This document shows, piece by piece, positions 17,888 through 28,273 of a DNA stretch of 64,000 nucleotides; position 1 is the first letter of the stretch, and each line of letters begins with the position of its first letter. Made by a program: the position numbers and the translations under genes. The DNA is taken from contig CALWIW010000005.1 in assembly GCA_944380855.1 (NCBI GenBank), positions 1 through 64,000 on the forward strand, in the 5' to 3' direction. The notes below the pieces were generated by a model. The model ran no database searches and had not been told where the DNA came from. It worked only from the letters and a program-made list of their open reading frames with translations. Source of the stretch: an uncultured Clostridia bacterium. Lineage in GTDB: Bacteria; Bacillota; Clostridia; Oscillospirales; Acutalibacteraceae.

Positions 17888-19996
17888 ATGACACCGGTAA
17901 CCGAATATTTCGGCAGTCTTGTTTTCAACGACACTACAATGAAACAGAGATTGCCAAAAGAAACCTACAAAGCTTTGAAAAAAACCATTCAGGACGGCAA
18001 GCCCTTGGATATTTCCGTTGCAAACGTAGTTGCCAATGCCATGAAGGATTGGGCTATTGAACACGGCTGTACCCATTATTCCCACTGGTTTCAGCCTATG
18101 ACCGGTATCACCGCCGAAAAGCACGACAGCTTTATAACTCCTACAGACGGCGGAAAGGTTATAATGGAATTTTCCGGAAAAGCCCTTATAAAAGGCGAAC
18201 CGGACGCGTCTTCTTTCCCTCACGGAGGAATAAGAGCTACCTTTGAGGCGAGAGGCTACACCACATGGGACCCAACCTCATACGCATTTATCAAGGACGG
18301 TTCTCTTTGTATTCCTACCGCTTTCTGCTCATATACAGGAGAGGTTCTCGATAAGAAAACTCCTCTGCTTCGTTCCATGGAGAGAATAAGCCACGAGGCT
18401 GTAAGAGTTCTGCACCTTTTCGGAAAAAAAGATGTAACAAGAGTAATAACCACAGTTGGTGCTGAACAGGAATATTTTCTTGTTGACAAAAAGGTTTACG
18501 ACAAAAGACGTGACCTTATATTTACCGGCAGAACTCTTATCGGTGCAAAAGCTCCCAAAGGACAGGAGCTTGAAGACCATTATTTCGGCTCTATAAAGAC
18601 AAGAGTTTCCGAATATATGAAAGACTTGGACGAACAGCTTTGGAAGTTCGGCATTTACTCAAAGACAAAGCATAACGAGGCGGCACCTGCTCAGCACGAG
18701 CTTGCCCCCGTATTCACCACAACAAACCTTGCCACCGACCACAACCAGCTCACCATGGAGATTATGCAGAAGGTTGCTGAAAAGCACGGTCTTGTGTGTC
18801 TGCTCCATGAAAAGCCCTTTGCAGGGGTAAACGGTTCGGGAAAACACAACAACTGGTCACTTTCCACCAACACAGGGGAAAACCTTTTCAATCCGTCAAG
18901 CAATCCCGAGCAGAACCTGCAGTTTTTGCTTTTCCTTTCTGCCGTTATCAAAGGCGTTGACGAATATCAGGATTTGCTCAGAGTTTCCGTTGCCAGTGCA
19001 GGAAACGACTGCCGCTTAGGCGGTTATGAAGCACCTCCCGCAATAGTTTCCATGTTTATAGGCGGAGATTTGGAAGCAGTGCTGGAAGCAATGCTCCGTG
19101 ACAAGGAATATGAAAGTATAGGTAAAATCGAAATGGGCATGGGTGTTGATGTTCTTCCGGATATCAAAAAGGACACAACAGACAGAAACAGAACCTCACC
19201 TTTTGCCTTTACGGGAAATAAATTTGAGTTCAGAATGTTGGGTTCTGCCATAAACATAGCCTGCCCCAACATTATGCTTAATACCATAGTTGCCGAAGAG
19301 CTTTCACAGTTTGCCAACGAGCTTGAAAAAGCAGATGACTTTGAAAGAGCAGTAAGACATATAATCAAGCGTACCTATAAAGAACACCGCAGAATTGTAT
19401 TTAACGGAAACAACTATTCCGAGGATTGGGTACAGGAAGCTGAAAGACGAGGTCTTTTGAACCTGAGAACCATGCCCGAGGCAATGCCTTACTATATCAG
19501 CAAGAAAAACATTGACCTTTTTGAAAAGCACAAGATTTATACTCCTGCTGAAACCCACGCAAGATACGAGGTTCTTCTTGAAAATTATGTAAATGTTGTG
19601 AATATTGAGGCACTTACCCTAACCGAAATGGTTAAGCGTGACATTATTCCGGCAGTTACGAAATACGTCAAGTCACTTGCAGATACAGTCATTGCGAAAA
19701 AGCAGATTTCTCCGGATTTTTCCACCGCAGTGGAAACCGACCTTATCGGAAAGCTTTCCGCAGACCTTGAAGAATGTTACAGCAAGCTTCAGCAGCTTGA
19801 GTTCCATATCAAGGAAGTGGAAGGACACACCAAAAATCACAGCGAAAAGCAAATTCAGGCACTTTCGGAATATGTATGCGGAAATGTTCTCACCGTTATG
19901 CGTGAAATGCGTACTCTTTGCGATGATATGGAAACAAATACATCTTCAGAATTCTGGCCGTACCCATCTTACGGAGAGCTTATGACCAGCGTATAA
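17888..19996 (+). CDS. glnN: Glutamine synthetase type III
   Basis: 702 residues, the length of GSIII (GSI is about 450). N-terminal GSIII-specific part with [16 protein letters not shown]; catalytic core with ATP/metal residues in [31 protein letters not shown] and EFRMLGSA; long C-terminal helical extension. It makes glutamine from glutamate and ammonia in the cytoplasm. GGAGAG precedes the ATG. Divergent from carA, whose product seems unable to use glutamine, so both operons may draw directly on free ammonia (inference). Confidence 0.97.
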   Translation: MTPVTEYFGSLVFNDTTMKQRLPKETYKALKKTIQDGKPLDISVANVVANAMKDWAIEHGCTHYSHWFQPMTGITAEKHDSFITPTDGGKVIMEFSGKALIKGEPDASSFPHGGIRATFEARGYTTWDPTSYAFIKDGSLCIPTAFCSYTGEVLDKKTPLLRSMERISHEAVRVLHLFGKKDVTRVITTVGAEQEYFLVDKKVYDKRRDLIFTGRTLIGAKAPKGQELEDHYFGSIKTRVSEYMKDLDEQLWKFGIYSKTKHNEAAPAQHELAPVFTTTNLATDHNQLTMEIMQKVAEKHGLVCLLHEKPFAGVNGSGKHNNWSLSTNTGENLFNPSSNPEQNLQFLLFLSAVIKGVDEYQDLLRVSVASAGNDCRLGGYEAPPAIVSMFIGGDLEAVLEAMLRDKEYESIGKIEMGMGVDVLPDIKKDTTDRNRTSPFAFTGNKFEFRMLGSAINIACPNIMLNTIVAEELSQFANELEKADDFERAVRHIIKRTYKEHRRIVFNGNNYSEDWVQEAERRGLLNLRTMPEAMPYYISKKNIDLFEKHKIYTPAETHARYEVLLENYVNVVNIEALTLTEMVKRDIIPAVTKYVKSLADTVIAKKQISPDFSTAVETDLIGKLSADLEECYSKLQQLEFHIKEVEGHTKNHSEKQIQALSEYVCGNVLTVMREMRTLCDDMETNTSSEFWPYPSYGELMTSV

Positions 19997-20012
19997 AACA
20001 TAAAAATAAAAC

Positions 20013-20047
20013 AAAATCCATCGGTTTATACAGCCGATGGATTTTTT
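20013..20047 (+). terminator. Terminator of glnN
   Basis: AAAATCCATCGG at 20013-20024 pairs with CCGATGGATTTT (20033-20044), followed by TTTG, 16 bp after the glnN stop. Confidence 0.85.
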
Positions 20048-20048
20048 G

Positions 20049-20283
20049 TGGTTGAATGGCAAATGTTGGGGTGGATTTTGGGATTCCAAAGGGACAGTGG
20101 TCCCTTTGGCAGGTGGTTTGGAGGACAGCGTCCTCCAAGGTCTTAAAATGCGGCAAAAAACGCAGGAGGGGAGCAAAAAACAGTCCGGTGAACTGTTTTT
20201 TGCCGGGGAATCCACGTCAGTGTTCCCCGCTAACTTTTTATTTTTCCAAATTCACTTTTTTGTCTCAACTATTGACAAAGAGC
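20049..20283 (+). repeat. Interspersed hairpin element, copy A (full length)
   Basis: About 235 bp starting GGTTGAATGGCAAATGTT and ending ATTGACAAAGAGCC. Inside, in order: CCAAAGGGAC/GTCCCTTTGG hairpin, TTGGAGGAC-AG-CGTCCTCCAA hairpin, AACAGTCCGGTGAACTGTTTT, and GGGGAA/TTCCCC hairpin. Begins directly behind the glnN terminator. Copies B to E lie at 24950, 34062, 52421 and 55341. Open frames across it exist only because of sequence conservation at the DNA level. Confidence 0.9.
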
Positions 20284-20286
20284 CGC

Positions 20287-20325
20287 AAAAAAACGAACCC
20301 CCATAATCATTAAAGATTATGGGGG
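20287..20325 (-). terminator. Terminator of the msmX-type ATPase gene
   Basis: CCCCCATAATC at 20298-20308 pairs with GATTATGGGGG at 20315-20325; on the minus strand it is followed by GTTCGTTTTTTT. A second small hairpin (AATCTGAG/CTCAGATT, 20331-20356) sits between it and the stop codon. Confidence 0.8.
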
Positions 20326-20360
20326 ACTTGAATCTGAGAGTGACTGCACTCAGATTATAA

Positions 20361-21476
20361 TCAGTTTGTAATTGTCATTTCTGTTTCCTTATCGAAAACG
20401 TGAATTCTGTTAACATCAAAAGCAATCTTAATTGTATCGCCAACCTTAGCTGTTGATGTAGGAGCAACTCTTGCAGTAACAGGAATACCTGCAACGTTTA
20501 CATAGAGGTAAATTTCAGCACCCATAAGCTCTGTAACGTCAACTGTAGCTGTAATGCAAGCATTAGCACCTGCTTTCTCGATGAACTCAGGATCATCATA
20601 GATATGCTCAGGACGGATACCGAATCTTACTTCCTTGCCAACATACTTGTCAAGGCAGCCGTTCTTATTCTTAGATGCAGGAAGAACGATTTCGTATTTA
20701 TCGAACTTAAGTGCAACATCAGAACCCTTCTTAACAACAGTAGCGTCGATAAAGTTCATTTGAGGTGAACCGATAAATCCTGCAACGAACTCATTGCAAG
20801 GCATATCATAAAGATGTTGTGGAGTATCAACCTGCTGGATAAATCCGTCTTTCATAACAACAATTCTTGTACCCATTGTCATAGCTTCTGTCTGGTCGTG
20901 GGTAACATAGATAAATGTTGTGCCGAGTCTCTGATAAATTCTTGAAATCTCTGTACGCATCTGTGCACGGAGCTTTGCGTCCAAGTTTGAAAGAGGCTCG
21001 TCAAGAAGGAATACCTTAGGATCTCTAACGATAGCTCTACCGAGAGCAACACGCTGTCTCTGACCGCCGGACAAAGCCTTTGGCTTTCTGTCAAGATACT
21101 GAGCAATGCCGAGAATCTTAGCAGCTTCCTCAACTCTTCTCTTAATTTCATCTTTAGGAATCTTTCTGAGTTTAAGGCCGAATGCCATGTTCTCAAAAAC
21201 AGACATATGAGGATAGAGAGCATAGTTCTGGAAAACCATTGCGATATCTCTGTCCTTAGGAGCAACGTCGTTGCAGCGAACGCCGCCTATGTAAAGATCG
21301 CCCTTACTGATGTCTTCAAGACCGGCAACCATTCTCAGTGTTGTGGACTTACCGCAACCTGAAGGACCAACCAAAATAATAAATTCTTTATCCTCAATTT
21401 CAAGGTTAAAGTCTGTAACTGCTGTTACTCCACCATCATAAATTTTGTAAATGTGCTGTAAAGATACATTTGCCAT
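20361..21476 (-). CDS. msmX: Sugar ABC transporter ATPase, MsmX/UgpC type
   Basis: 371 residues. Walker A GPSGCGKST at about 38-46, signature LSGGQRQRVALGRA, Walker B VFLLDEPLSNLDAK, switch His in YVTHDQTEA, and a C-terminal TOBE/OB regulatory domain (about 240-371, FGIRPEHIYDD). It powers import of oligosaccharides at the inner face of the membrane. No permease or binding protein gene adjoins it, so it is probably a shared ATPase serving several transporters encoded elsewhere, as B. subtilis MsmX does. AGGTTATT precedes the ATG. Confidence 0.93.
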   Translation of the reverse strand: MANVSLQHIYKIYDGGVTAVTDFNLEIEDKEFIILVGPSGCGKSTTLRMVAGLEDISKGDLYIGGVRCNDVAPKDRDIAMVFQNYALYPHMSVFENMAFGLKLRKIPKDEIKRRVEEAAKILGIAQYLDRKPKALSGGQRQRVALGRAIVRDPKVFLLDEPLSNLDAKLRAQMRTEISRIYQRLGTTFIYVTHDQTEAMTMGTRIVVMKDGFIQQVDTPQHLYDMPCNEFVAGFIGSPQMNFIDATVVKKGSDVALKFDKYEIVLPASKNKNGCLDKYVGKEVRFGIRPEHIYDDPEFIEKAGANACITATVDVTELMGAEIYLYVNVAGIPVTARVAPTSTAKVGDTIKIAFDVNRIHVFDKETEMTITN

Positions 21477-21629
21477 AAAATAACCTCCAAATTAGTCCAG
21501 ACTCTGCTGTCACTGAACTTTGTACCCCTATTGTATCACTTTTAAAAAAATATTACTACCCTATTTTTGACTAAATATTTTCTTTATAATTTAGACATTA
21601 TTACCACATTGTCAAATTTGTTTCAGGTT

Positions 21630-22388
21630 TTATGTTTTTTTTGTATTAAAAATCATATTTTTCTCATAATTATTCAAATACCTTGATTCACCGGTTTTTA
21701 GATTTGTATCAAGCACAAGCTCTCCGATAGACAATCTTTCCAAAAATACCACCTTTAAACCAACAGCCAAAAACATTTTCTTTACCTGGTGGAATTTTCC
21801 TTCACAAATTTTTACAAATCCCACATTAGGTTTTACCTCTTTGCCCAAAAGACTTTTGTAAGGCTCTTCCAAGGGACAAAGGGTATAAAGCTCTGCCGGC
21901 AGACATTGTGTTCCGTCGGAAAAAACTATTCCTTTTTCAAATTTGTCTATATGTTCCTGTGTTATCTCCCCGTCGGTTTCGGCACGGTAAAGCTTAAAAA
22001 CGTGCTTTTTCGGGGAAAGCATATTGTGTGCAAAATCTCCGTCGTCAGTAATAATAAGAAGTCCTGTTGTATCCTTGTCCAGTCTTCCTGCCGGAAAAAG
22101 CCCACGCCTTTTCATTTCTTCCGGCAAAAGGTCTATGACAGTTTCCGCATTTCTGTCATTTGACGCCGACAAAACTCCGGCAGGCTTATTCATCATAATG
22201 TAAACATATTTTTGAAAGTTAAGACTTTTTCCCTGAACCGATATTGAGGAAACTTCCGGGTCAACCTTAGTTTCCGGTTTTTTGCATACCTTTCCGTCAA
22301 TATCTACAAGTCCGGTTTTTATTAGCTTTTGAACTTCTTTTCTGCTCCCTATATTTTGGGAAACAAGTACTTTATCAAGTCTTTCCAT
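21630..22388 (-). CDS. RsuA/RluB-family rRNA pseudouridine synthase
   Basis: 252 residues. N-terminal S4 RNA-binding domain (MERLDKVLVSQNIGSRKEVQ) then the catalytic domain with the Asp-containing motif GRLDKDTTGLLIITDDG near residue 100. It isomerises one uridine in rRNA, most likely in 16S RNA given its RsuA-like length. The ATG at 22388 is chosen over a TTG two codons upstream because AAAGGAT sits 8 bp before it. A 30S or 50S target cannot be decided by eye. Confidence 0.9.
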   Translation of the reverse strand: MERLDKVLVSQNIGSRKEVQKLIKTGLVDIDGKVCKKPETKVDPEVSSISVQGKSLNFQKYVYIMMNKPAGVLSASNDRNAETVIDLLPEEMKRRGLFPAGRLDKDTTGLLIITDDGDFAHNMLSPKKHVFKLYRAETDGEITQEHIDKFEKGIVFSDGTQCLPAELYTLCPLEEPYKSLLGKEVKPNVGFVKICEGKFHQVKKMFLAVGLKVVFLERLSIGELVLDTNLKTGESRYLNNYEKNMIFNTKKT

Positions 22389-22406
22389 TATCAATATCCT
22401 TTATTT

Positions 22407-22892
22407 TTATTTTACCGATTCTCCGGCAAAGTTCAGCAAAGGTTCTTCAATACCTCCGATGTTTATGTGACCTCCTGCCACTTTTCCGTCAATCACTATA
22501 AGTACCGCATAACATTCCTGATTGTTCTCCATAACAATCGGATAAATTCTTTGCAGAGCATTTTCACCCTTGTGCTTTGAAAGGTCAAGTCCCTGGGATT
22601 TTTGCAGGCTGTTATATTCATTGTAAAGCTCGTCAAACTCAGAGGGAATAATGATTTCTCTTTCTCTGCTTTTTGAAAAATCTACCTTTAATCCGAATTG
22701 TGCGAAAAAATTTTCTGTTTCCTCTTTATCCGACACACAAAGACTGTATTTTCCTAAACCCTTGATTTCCGCTGTCTGCGGCTGAAAAGCCGAGAAAATC
22801 AAAAATACCGTGACAAAAACCGCAGCAGTCACCAAAGAACAGACAACCGACACTACAGTAAGCTTGTTCACCTTAAAAGATGCGGTAAGCAT
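22407..22892 (-). CDS. DUF4830 membrane-anchored protein
   Basis: 161 residues. One membrane helix near residues 12-32 (VVSVVCSLVTAAVFVTVFLIF), then an outside domain with the DUF4830 pattern: FFAQFGLKVD, then IIIPSEFDELYNEYNSLQKSQGLDLSKHKG. Function of the family is unknown. The third Met (22892) is chosen because AGAGG lies 8 bp before it. It ends 18 bp before the pseudouridine synthase start and is likely co-transcribed with it. Confidence 0.8.
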   Translation of the reverse strand: MLTASFKVNKLTVVSVVCSLVTAAVFVTVFLIFSAFQPQTAEIKGLGKYSLCVSDKEETENFFAQFGLKVDFSKSREREIIIPSEFDELYNEYNSLQKSQGLDLSKHKGENALQRIYPIVMENNQECYAVLIVIDGKVAGGHINIGGIEEPLLNFAGESVK

Positions 22893-22958
22893 ATACATCA
22901 CCTCTAAAAATATTCTTTGTTGATGTATATGTTTTTTAAAAGCTTTAAATGACAGCTT

Positions 22959-23633
22959 TTATTCTGTTAAAAATTTCAATATATCCATAGGCGTGTCCGC
23001 AAAATTTTTGCCTCCTGCCTCTGTCATAAGCTTTTTATCCCCGTAGCCGTAGTTTACGCCGATAAAGTCTATTCCTGCCGACAAAGCTCCTTTTGTATCA
23101 TAAAAAGTGTCTCCCACCAAAACCATTTTGGCGTTTTCATTAAGACCAAGCTTAGTTCTTGCATAATTAATTATATCTTTCTTTTCCTTTCTGCTTCCGT
23201 CCAAATTTGAACCGCAGATTTTGTCAAAATATTTTGACGCTCCTATTATCTCCACTACATCTTCTGCAAAAGGCTCATATTTTGAGGTGGCAACGGCAAT
23301 TTTAGCGTCTGATTTGGAAAGCTCTTTCAAAAGCTCCTCAATTCCCGGGTAAAGTCTGTTTTTATATTTTCCCTCAGAGTTATATATTTCTCTGTAAACC
23401 TCCGTCGCATCTTCCGCCTGTTTTTGTGTCATAGAGCAAAGATTTGTAAAAGTAGTCAGAAGGGGAGGCCCCACATAAACGCTGTAGTCGCTTAAATCCG
23501 GCACTATACAGCCCAGCCTTTTTAATGTTTCTTCAAGAGAATATCTGATACCCGACGCACTTTCACTTAAAGTTCCGTCAAGGTCAAACAACACCCCGTC
23601 GTATTTTATATTAAGCTTATCTGCCAAAGACAT
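22959..23633 (-). CDS. HAD-superfamily phosphatase
   Basis: 224 residues with FDLDGTLSES (motif I), VATSKYEP (motif II), GSNLDGSRKEKKD (motif III area) and VGDTFYDTKGA (motif IV); helical cap between I and II. Similar to Gph/YhcW-type phosphatases. Substrate unknown. On the minus strand, divergent from ychF. Confidence 0.88.
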   Translation of the reverse strand: MSLADKLNIKYDGVLFDLDGTLSESASGIRYSLEETLKRLGCIVPDLSDYSVYVGPPLLTTFTNLCSMTQKQAEDATEVYREIYNSEGKYKNRLYPGIEELLKELSKSDAKIAVATSKYEPFAEDVVEIIGASKYFDKICGSNLDGSRKEKKDIINYARTKLGLNENAKMVLVGDTFYDTKGALSAGIDFIGVNYGYGDKKLMTEAGGKNFADTPMDILKFLTE

Positions 23634-23693
23634 AAAAACACTTCCTTGTGACTTTCTTTTTTAACCCAAAGGCACAACATAATCATATACCTG

Positions 23694-23767
23694 TTGTATA
23701 ACGGCAAAATCTATGATATAATACCTTGTAATGCAGGAAAACAGATAAAAGCTATGTGCTTTTATCT
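23694..23767 (+). promoter_or_regulatory. Promoter and leader hairpin of ychF
   Basis: TTGTAT at 23694-23699, 17-bp spacer, TATAAT at 23717-23722. In the leader, AGATAAAAGC (23743-23752) and GCTTTTATCT (23758-23767) form a 10-bp hairpin. No T run follows directly, so it is not clearly a terminator. Confidence 0.6.
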
Positions 23768-23833
23768 CTGCCACAATAAATAATACATTATCCCTTAAAA
23801 ATAATCAACCGTTTTTACGAAGGAGTAGATAAA

Positions 23834-24928
23834 ATGAAATTGGGTATCGTAGGTTTGCCTAATGTGGGAAAAAGCACATTGTTTAATGCTATTACAAACG
23901 CAGGAGCACAGTCCGCAAACTATCCTTTTTGCACTATAGAGCCGAACATCGGTGTTGTTGCTGTTCCAGACAAAAGACTTGATAAGCTTGCCGAAATGTA
24001 CGACCCTGACAAGTACACACCTGCTACTATTGAATTTGTAGATATTGCAGGACTTGTAAAAGGTGCTTCAAAAGGCGAAGGCTTGGGAAACAAGTTCCTT
24101 TCAAACATCAGAGAATGTGACGCCATAGTTCATGTGGTAAGATGCTTTGAAAATGACGATATTATTCACGTTGAGGGAAGCATTGACCCTGTCCGTGACA
24201 TTGAAACAATAAACTTAGAGCTTATTCTTTCCGACGTTGAAATTATCAACAGACGAATAGACAAGGCTCAGAAGATGACAAAAGCCGATAAAAAATATCA
24301 GGCAGAGGTGGATTTTTTCACCCGTGTGCGTGACGTTCTCAACGAGGGAAAATCCGCCCGCAGTGTTGAATGTACTGAAGAGGAAAAAGAGCTTCTCTCC
24401 ACTGTGGCTCTCCTTACCAACAAGCCTATTATCTATGCCGCAAATATGAGCGAAGATGATTTCTCCAACGGCATTGAAAATAACGAGGGGCTTAAAAAGG
24501 TTGAAGCCATAGCCGCCGAGGAACACGCCGCTGTTCTTCCTATTTGTGCGGAAATAGAGGCTGAAATTGTAGAAATGGACAAGGAGGAAAAAGAGCTTTT
24601 CCTTTCCGATATGGGACTTTCCGAATCCGGTCTGGACAGACTTATAAAGGAATGTTATTCCCTTTTGGGACTTATCTCCTATCTGACAGCAGGAAAGCCT
24701 GAAGTAAGAGCATGGACAATTACCAAAGGAACAAAGGCTCCTCAGGCAGCAGGAAAAATCCATTCTGACTTTGAACGAGGCTTTATCCGTGCGGAAGTAA
24801 TTGCCTTTGACGACCTGATGGCTTGCGGAAGTATGACAGCCGCAAAAGAAAAAGGCCTTGTAAGAAGTGAGGGAAAGGATTACGTAATGAAAGACGGAGA
24901 TATCGTTCTTTTCCGCTTTAATGTTTAA
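23834..24928 (+). CDS. ychF: YchF, Obg-family ribosome-associated ATPase
   Basis: 364 residues, usual length. G1 GLPNVGKSTLFNAI at 6-19, switch region YPFCTIEPN, G3 DIAGLVKGASKGEG, nucleotide-specificity stretch YAANMSED (which gives YchF its ATP preference), coiled-coil hairpin, and C-terminal TGS domain (TKGTKAPQAAGKIHSDFERGFIRAEV). It binds ribosomes and affects stress responses. Own promoter; GAAGGAG before the ATG. It converges with the LacI-type gene. Confidence 0.97.
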   Translation: MKLGIVGLPNVGKSTLFNAITNAGAQSANYPFCTIEPNIGVVAVPDKRLDKLAEMYDPDKYTPATIEFVDIAGLVKGASKGEGLGNKFLSNIRECDAIVHVVRCFENDDIIHVEGSIDPVRDIETINLELILSDVEIINRRIDKAQKMTKADKKYQAEVDFFTRVRDVLNEGKSARSVECTEEEKELLSTVALLTNKPIIYAANMSEDDFSNGIENNEGLKKVEAIAAEEHAAVLPICAEIEAEIVEMDKEEKELFLSDMGLSESGLDRLIKECYSLLGLISYLTAGKPEVRAWTITKGTKAPQAAGKIHSDFERGFIRAEVIAFDDLMACGSMTAAKEKGLVRSEGKDYVMKDGDIVLFRFNV

Positions 24929-24949
24929 CTTTTTTGGTTATAAAAATTA

Positions 24950-25186
24950 GGCTCTTTGTCAATAGTTGTGGCAAAAAAGTGATTTTTGGAAAAATAAAAA
25001 GTTAGCGGGGAACCCCTGACGTGGGTTCCCCGGCAAAAAACAGTTCACCGGACTGTTTTTTGCTCCCCTCCTGCGTTTTTTGCAGCATTTTAAGACCTTG
25101 GAGGACGCTGTCCTCCAAACCACCTGCCAAAGGGACACTGTCCCTTTGGAATCCCAAAATCCCCCCAAACATTTAACATACAACCT
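24950..25186 (-). repeat. Interspersed hairpin element, copy B (full length)
   Basis: Same family as copy A, read on the minus strand: starts AGGTTGTATGTTAAATG at 25186 and ends AACTATTGACAAAGAGCC at 24950. All four internal hairpins are kept. It begins 15 bp behind the terminator of the LacI-type gene, which is also on the minus strand. Confidence 0.9.
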
Positions 25187-25200
25187 AAAATTATAAAGAA

Positions 25201-25234
25201 AAGGTTCAGTATTCTCACAGCGATACTGAACCTT
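25201..25234 (-). terminator. Terminator of the LacI-type regulator
   Basis: Perfect 12-bp stem, AAGGTTCAGTAT at 25201-25212 with ATACTGAACCTT at 25223-25234, 8 bp after the stop codon on the minus strand. Confidence 0.8.
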
Positions 25235-25242
25235 AATTTTTA

Positions 25243-26280
<1,038 letters not shown>

Positions 26281-26377
26281 TTAAAAAACTGTCACTTTAA
26301 GAATATATGAAAATTATACTACATTAACATCTTATACTCAATATTTTACTAAATATTTTTACCTATATTTTTCATTG

Positions 26378-28129
26378 TTATGATATGTCACTGCCTGTCT
26401 GTGATTTAGGCTCTGCATATACGGTTTTATTGTTAACATAGATAACCATTCCCGGTTTTGCTCCGGCAGGCTTTTTAACATATCTTACCCTTGTATAGTC
26501 CACCGGTACGTTGGAGCTTTCTCTTGCTTTGCTGTGGTATGCCGCAAGGCTTGCCGCTTCCATAATTGTTGTAAAGGGAATTTCTTCCCCGGAAGATTCA
26601 ATTATTACATGAGAGCCGTGAATATCCTTTGTATGAAGCCACATATCATTATTGTTTGCCTGTTTAAGAGTAAGCTTGTCGTTTTGTTTGTTGTTTCTGC
26701 CCACAAGAATTTTGTAGCCGTCAGAGGAAGTGTATTCCAATGGAGGAAGAGCCGCCGGAGGCTTTCTTTTTCCTTTCGGTTCTTTTATATAGCCCTCTTC
26801 GGACAGCTCAAGCCTTATTTGTGCAAGTTCTTTTTCGCTTTCCGCTCTTGAAAGCTCGTCGGACACAGCGGCAATATATTCTATCTCTTCCATAGCTTTT
26901 TGGATATATTCCTTAAGATATTTTTCGGCAGTTTTTGCTTTTCTGTAATCACGGTAATATCTTTGGGCGTTAACAGACGGTGACAAAGCGGGGTCAAGGT
27001 CGATTGTTATTGGCTTTAAATCCGGGTCGTAAAAATTTTCCACGGTGACTGAACCTGCACCCTTTTCAATTCGGTAAAGGTTTGCCTGAAGCAAATCTCC
27101 TTTTATTCTCAGTTCTTCTCTGTTTTCGCATTGCTGAAGCTGTGCCTTTTGAAGATTAATTTTCTTTGAAAGTCTTTCTGTTATGTTTGAAAGCAGTCTG
27201 TGCAAATCCTTTGACTTGACTTTCATTCTTTCCGCACTGTCACGGGTGCTGTAGTATGTGTCAAGAAGCTCGCCGAATGACTGACATTCTTTTATTTCAA
27301 CAGCTTCTCCGTACTGCTTAGGAGCAATAAAAGAAAAGTCAAAGGCGTTGTTTCCCTCTTTAATTAAAATGTAGGGCTTTCCGTCTGTTTTCTCGGCTGT
27401 TTCCTTTAAATACTTTATTGCCTTTAAAAGCTTTAAGTAGCTGTTTTCATCGTACAGACTGCCGGAAAAAAAGTCCCCGAAAGCAAGATATTCAACCTCT
27501 CGGCTTACGATGGGGGAAATTCCCTGTACGCAGGCGATAATTGCCTTTGAAACCGCTCCGCCGGTATAGTTTTCCCGTATTTTTTCTGCTATTGTGTCGG
27601 CGTCGCAATCCAAAATGTTCAGCTTGTCCTGCGGGGGAGGAAGCTCATATTTAAGACCGGGCAAAACCAGTCTTTGAGATGAAACTGTCATGTCCACACG
27701 TTTAAGGGAGTCTATAATAATGCCGTTTTCGTCAATTATTATTACATTGCTGTATTTGCCCATTATTTCAGCCGCTACTGTAATTTTTACCTTATCTCCA
27801 AGCTCGTTTACGGAATCAAAGTCAAGGAACAGTATTCTTTCAAGCTGAGGCTGTCTTATATCAACAAGCTTTCCGCTGCCTAATTTTTTTCTTAAAAGCA
27901 TACAAAGCATGGGGGGAACGGGAGGATTTTCCGGAGCAAATTTTGTAAAACTGATTCTCGGAGAATTTGCACGGGCAGAAAGCAAAATCTTTTTTGTTCC
28001 GTCCATTGTTCGTATTGCCAATATAATTTCGTCCCTGTTCGGCTGGTGAATTTGAGTAATTCTTCCGCCCAGGGCTTGGTTTTTTATTTCGTTGGCTATA
28101 TGCCGTAAAAAAATACCGTCAAGTGCCAT
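26378..28129 (-). CDS. rqcH: RqcH (NFACT/Rqc2 family) ribosome quality control factor
   Basis: 583 residues. NFACT-N (ALDGIFLRHIANEIKNQALGGRITQIHQP at the start), helix-hairpin-helix and long coiled coil (about 300-430, rich in Glu/Lys/Arg), and NFACT-R (about 455-565, DMWLHTKDIHGSHVII). It binds stalled 50S-peptidyl-tRNA complexes and adds C-terminal Ala tails. Older annotations call it fibronectin-binding protein. GGGGGAAAA before the ATG. Confidence 0.95.
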   Translation of the reverse strand: MALDGIFLRHIANEIKNQALGGRITQIHQPNRDEIILAIRTMDGTKKILLSARANSPRISFTKFAPENPPVPPMLCMLLRKKLGSGKLVDIRQPQLERILFLDFDSVNELGDKVKITVAAEIMGKYSNVIIIDENGIIIDSLKRVDMTVSSQRLVLPGLKYELPPPQDKLNILDCDADTIAEKIRENYTGGAVSKAIIACVQGISPIVSREVEYLAFGDFFSGSLYDENSYLKLLKAIKYLKETAEKTDGKPYILIKEGNNAFDFSFIAPKQYGEAVEIKECQSFGELLDTYYSTRDSAERMKVKSKDLHRLLSNITERLSKKINLQKAQLQQCENREELRIKGDLLQANLYRIEKGAGSVTVENFYDPDLKPITIDLDPALSPSVNAQRYYRDYRKAKTAEKYLKEYIQKAMEEIEYIAAVSDELSRAESEKELAQIRLELSEEGYIKEPKGKRKPPAALPPLEYTSSDGYKILVGRNNKQNDKLTLKQANNNDMWLHTKDIHGSHVIIESSGEEIPFTTIMEAASLAAYHSKARESSNVPVDYTRVRYVKKPAGAKPGMVIYVNNKTVYAEPKSQTGSDIS

Positions 28130-28152
28130 ATTTTTCCCCCTTTATTTTTTGT

Positions 28153-28199
28153 CCGCCTTGCAAGGCCTCATTTTAAAAATAAGCACCGTTTCAAGGCGA
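28153..28199 (-). repeat. 47-bp interspersed repeat, copy 2
   Basis: Minus-strand copy of the element at 2641-2687: starts TCGCCTTGAAACG, ends GCAAGGCGGA, same 47-bp length, middle partly diverged. It lies in the leader of rqcH. Confidence 0.6.
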
Positions 28200-28273
28200 G
28201 AGAAATCTTTTACATAATATTCGGAATGGCTCGCACTTATTTGGGTCGATTTTAATTTATATCAAATAAAAAT

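Noticed and set aside
20037..20313. Frames of about 85-90 codons across element copy A, with a similar frame in copy B
   Set aside because: The shared peptide is explained by the conserved hairpin DNA; the frame is lost in copies C, D and E and crosses the terminator of glnN.
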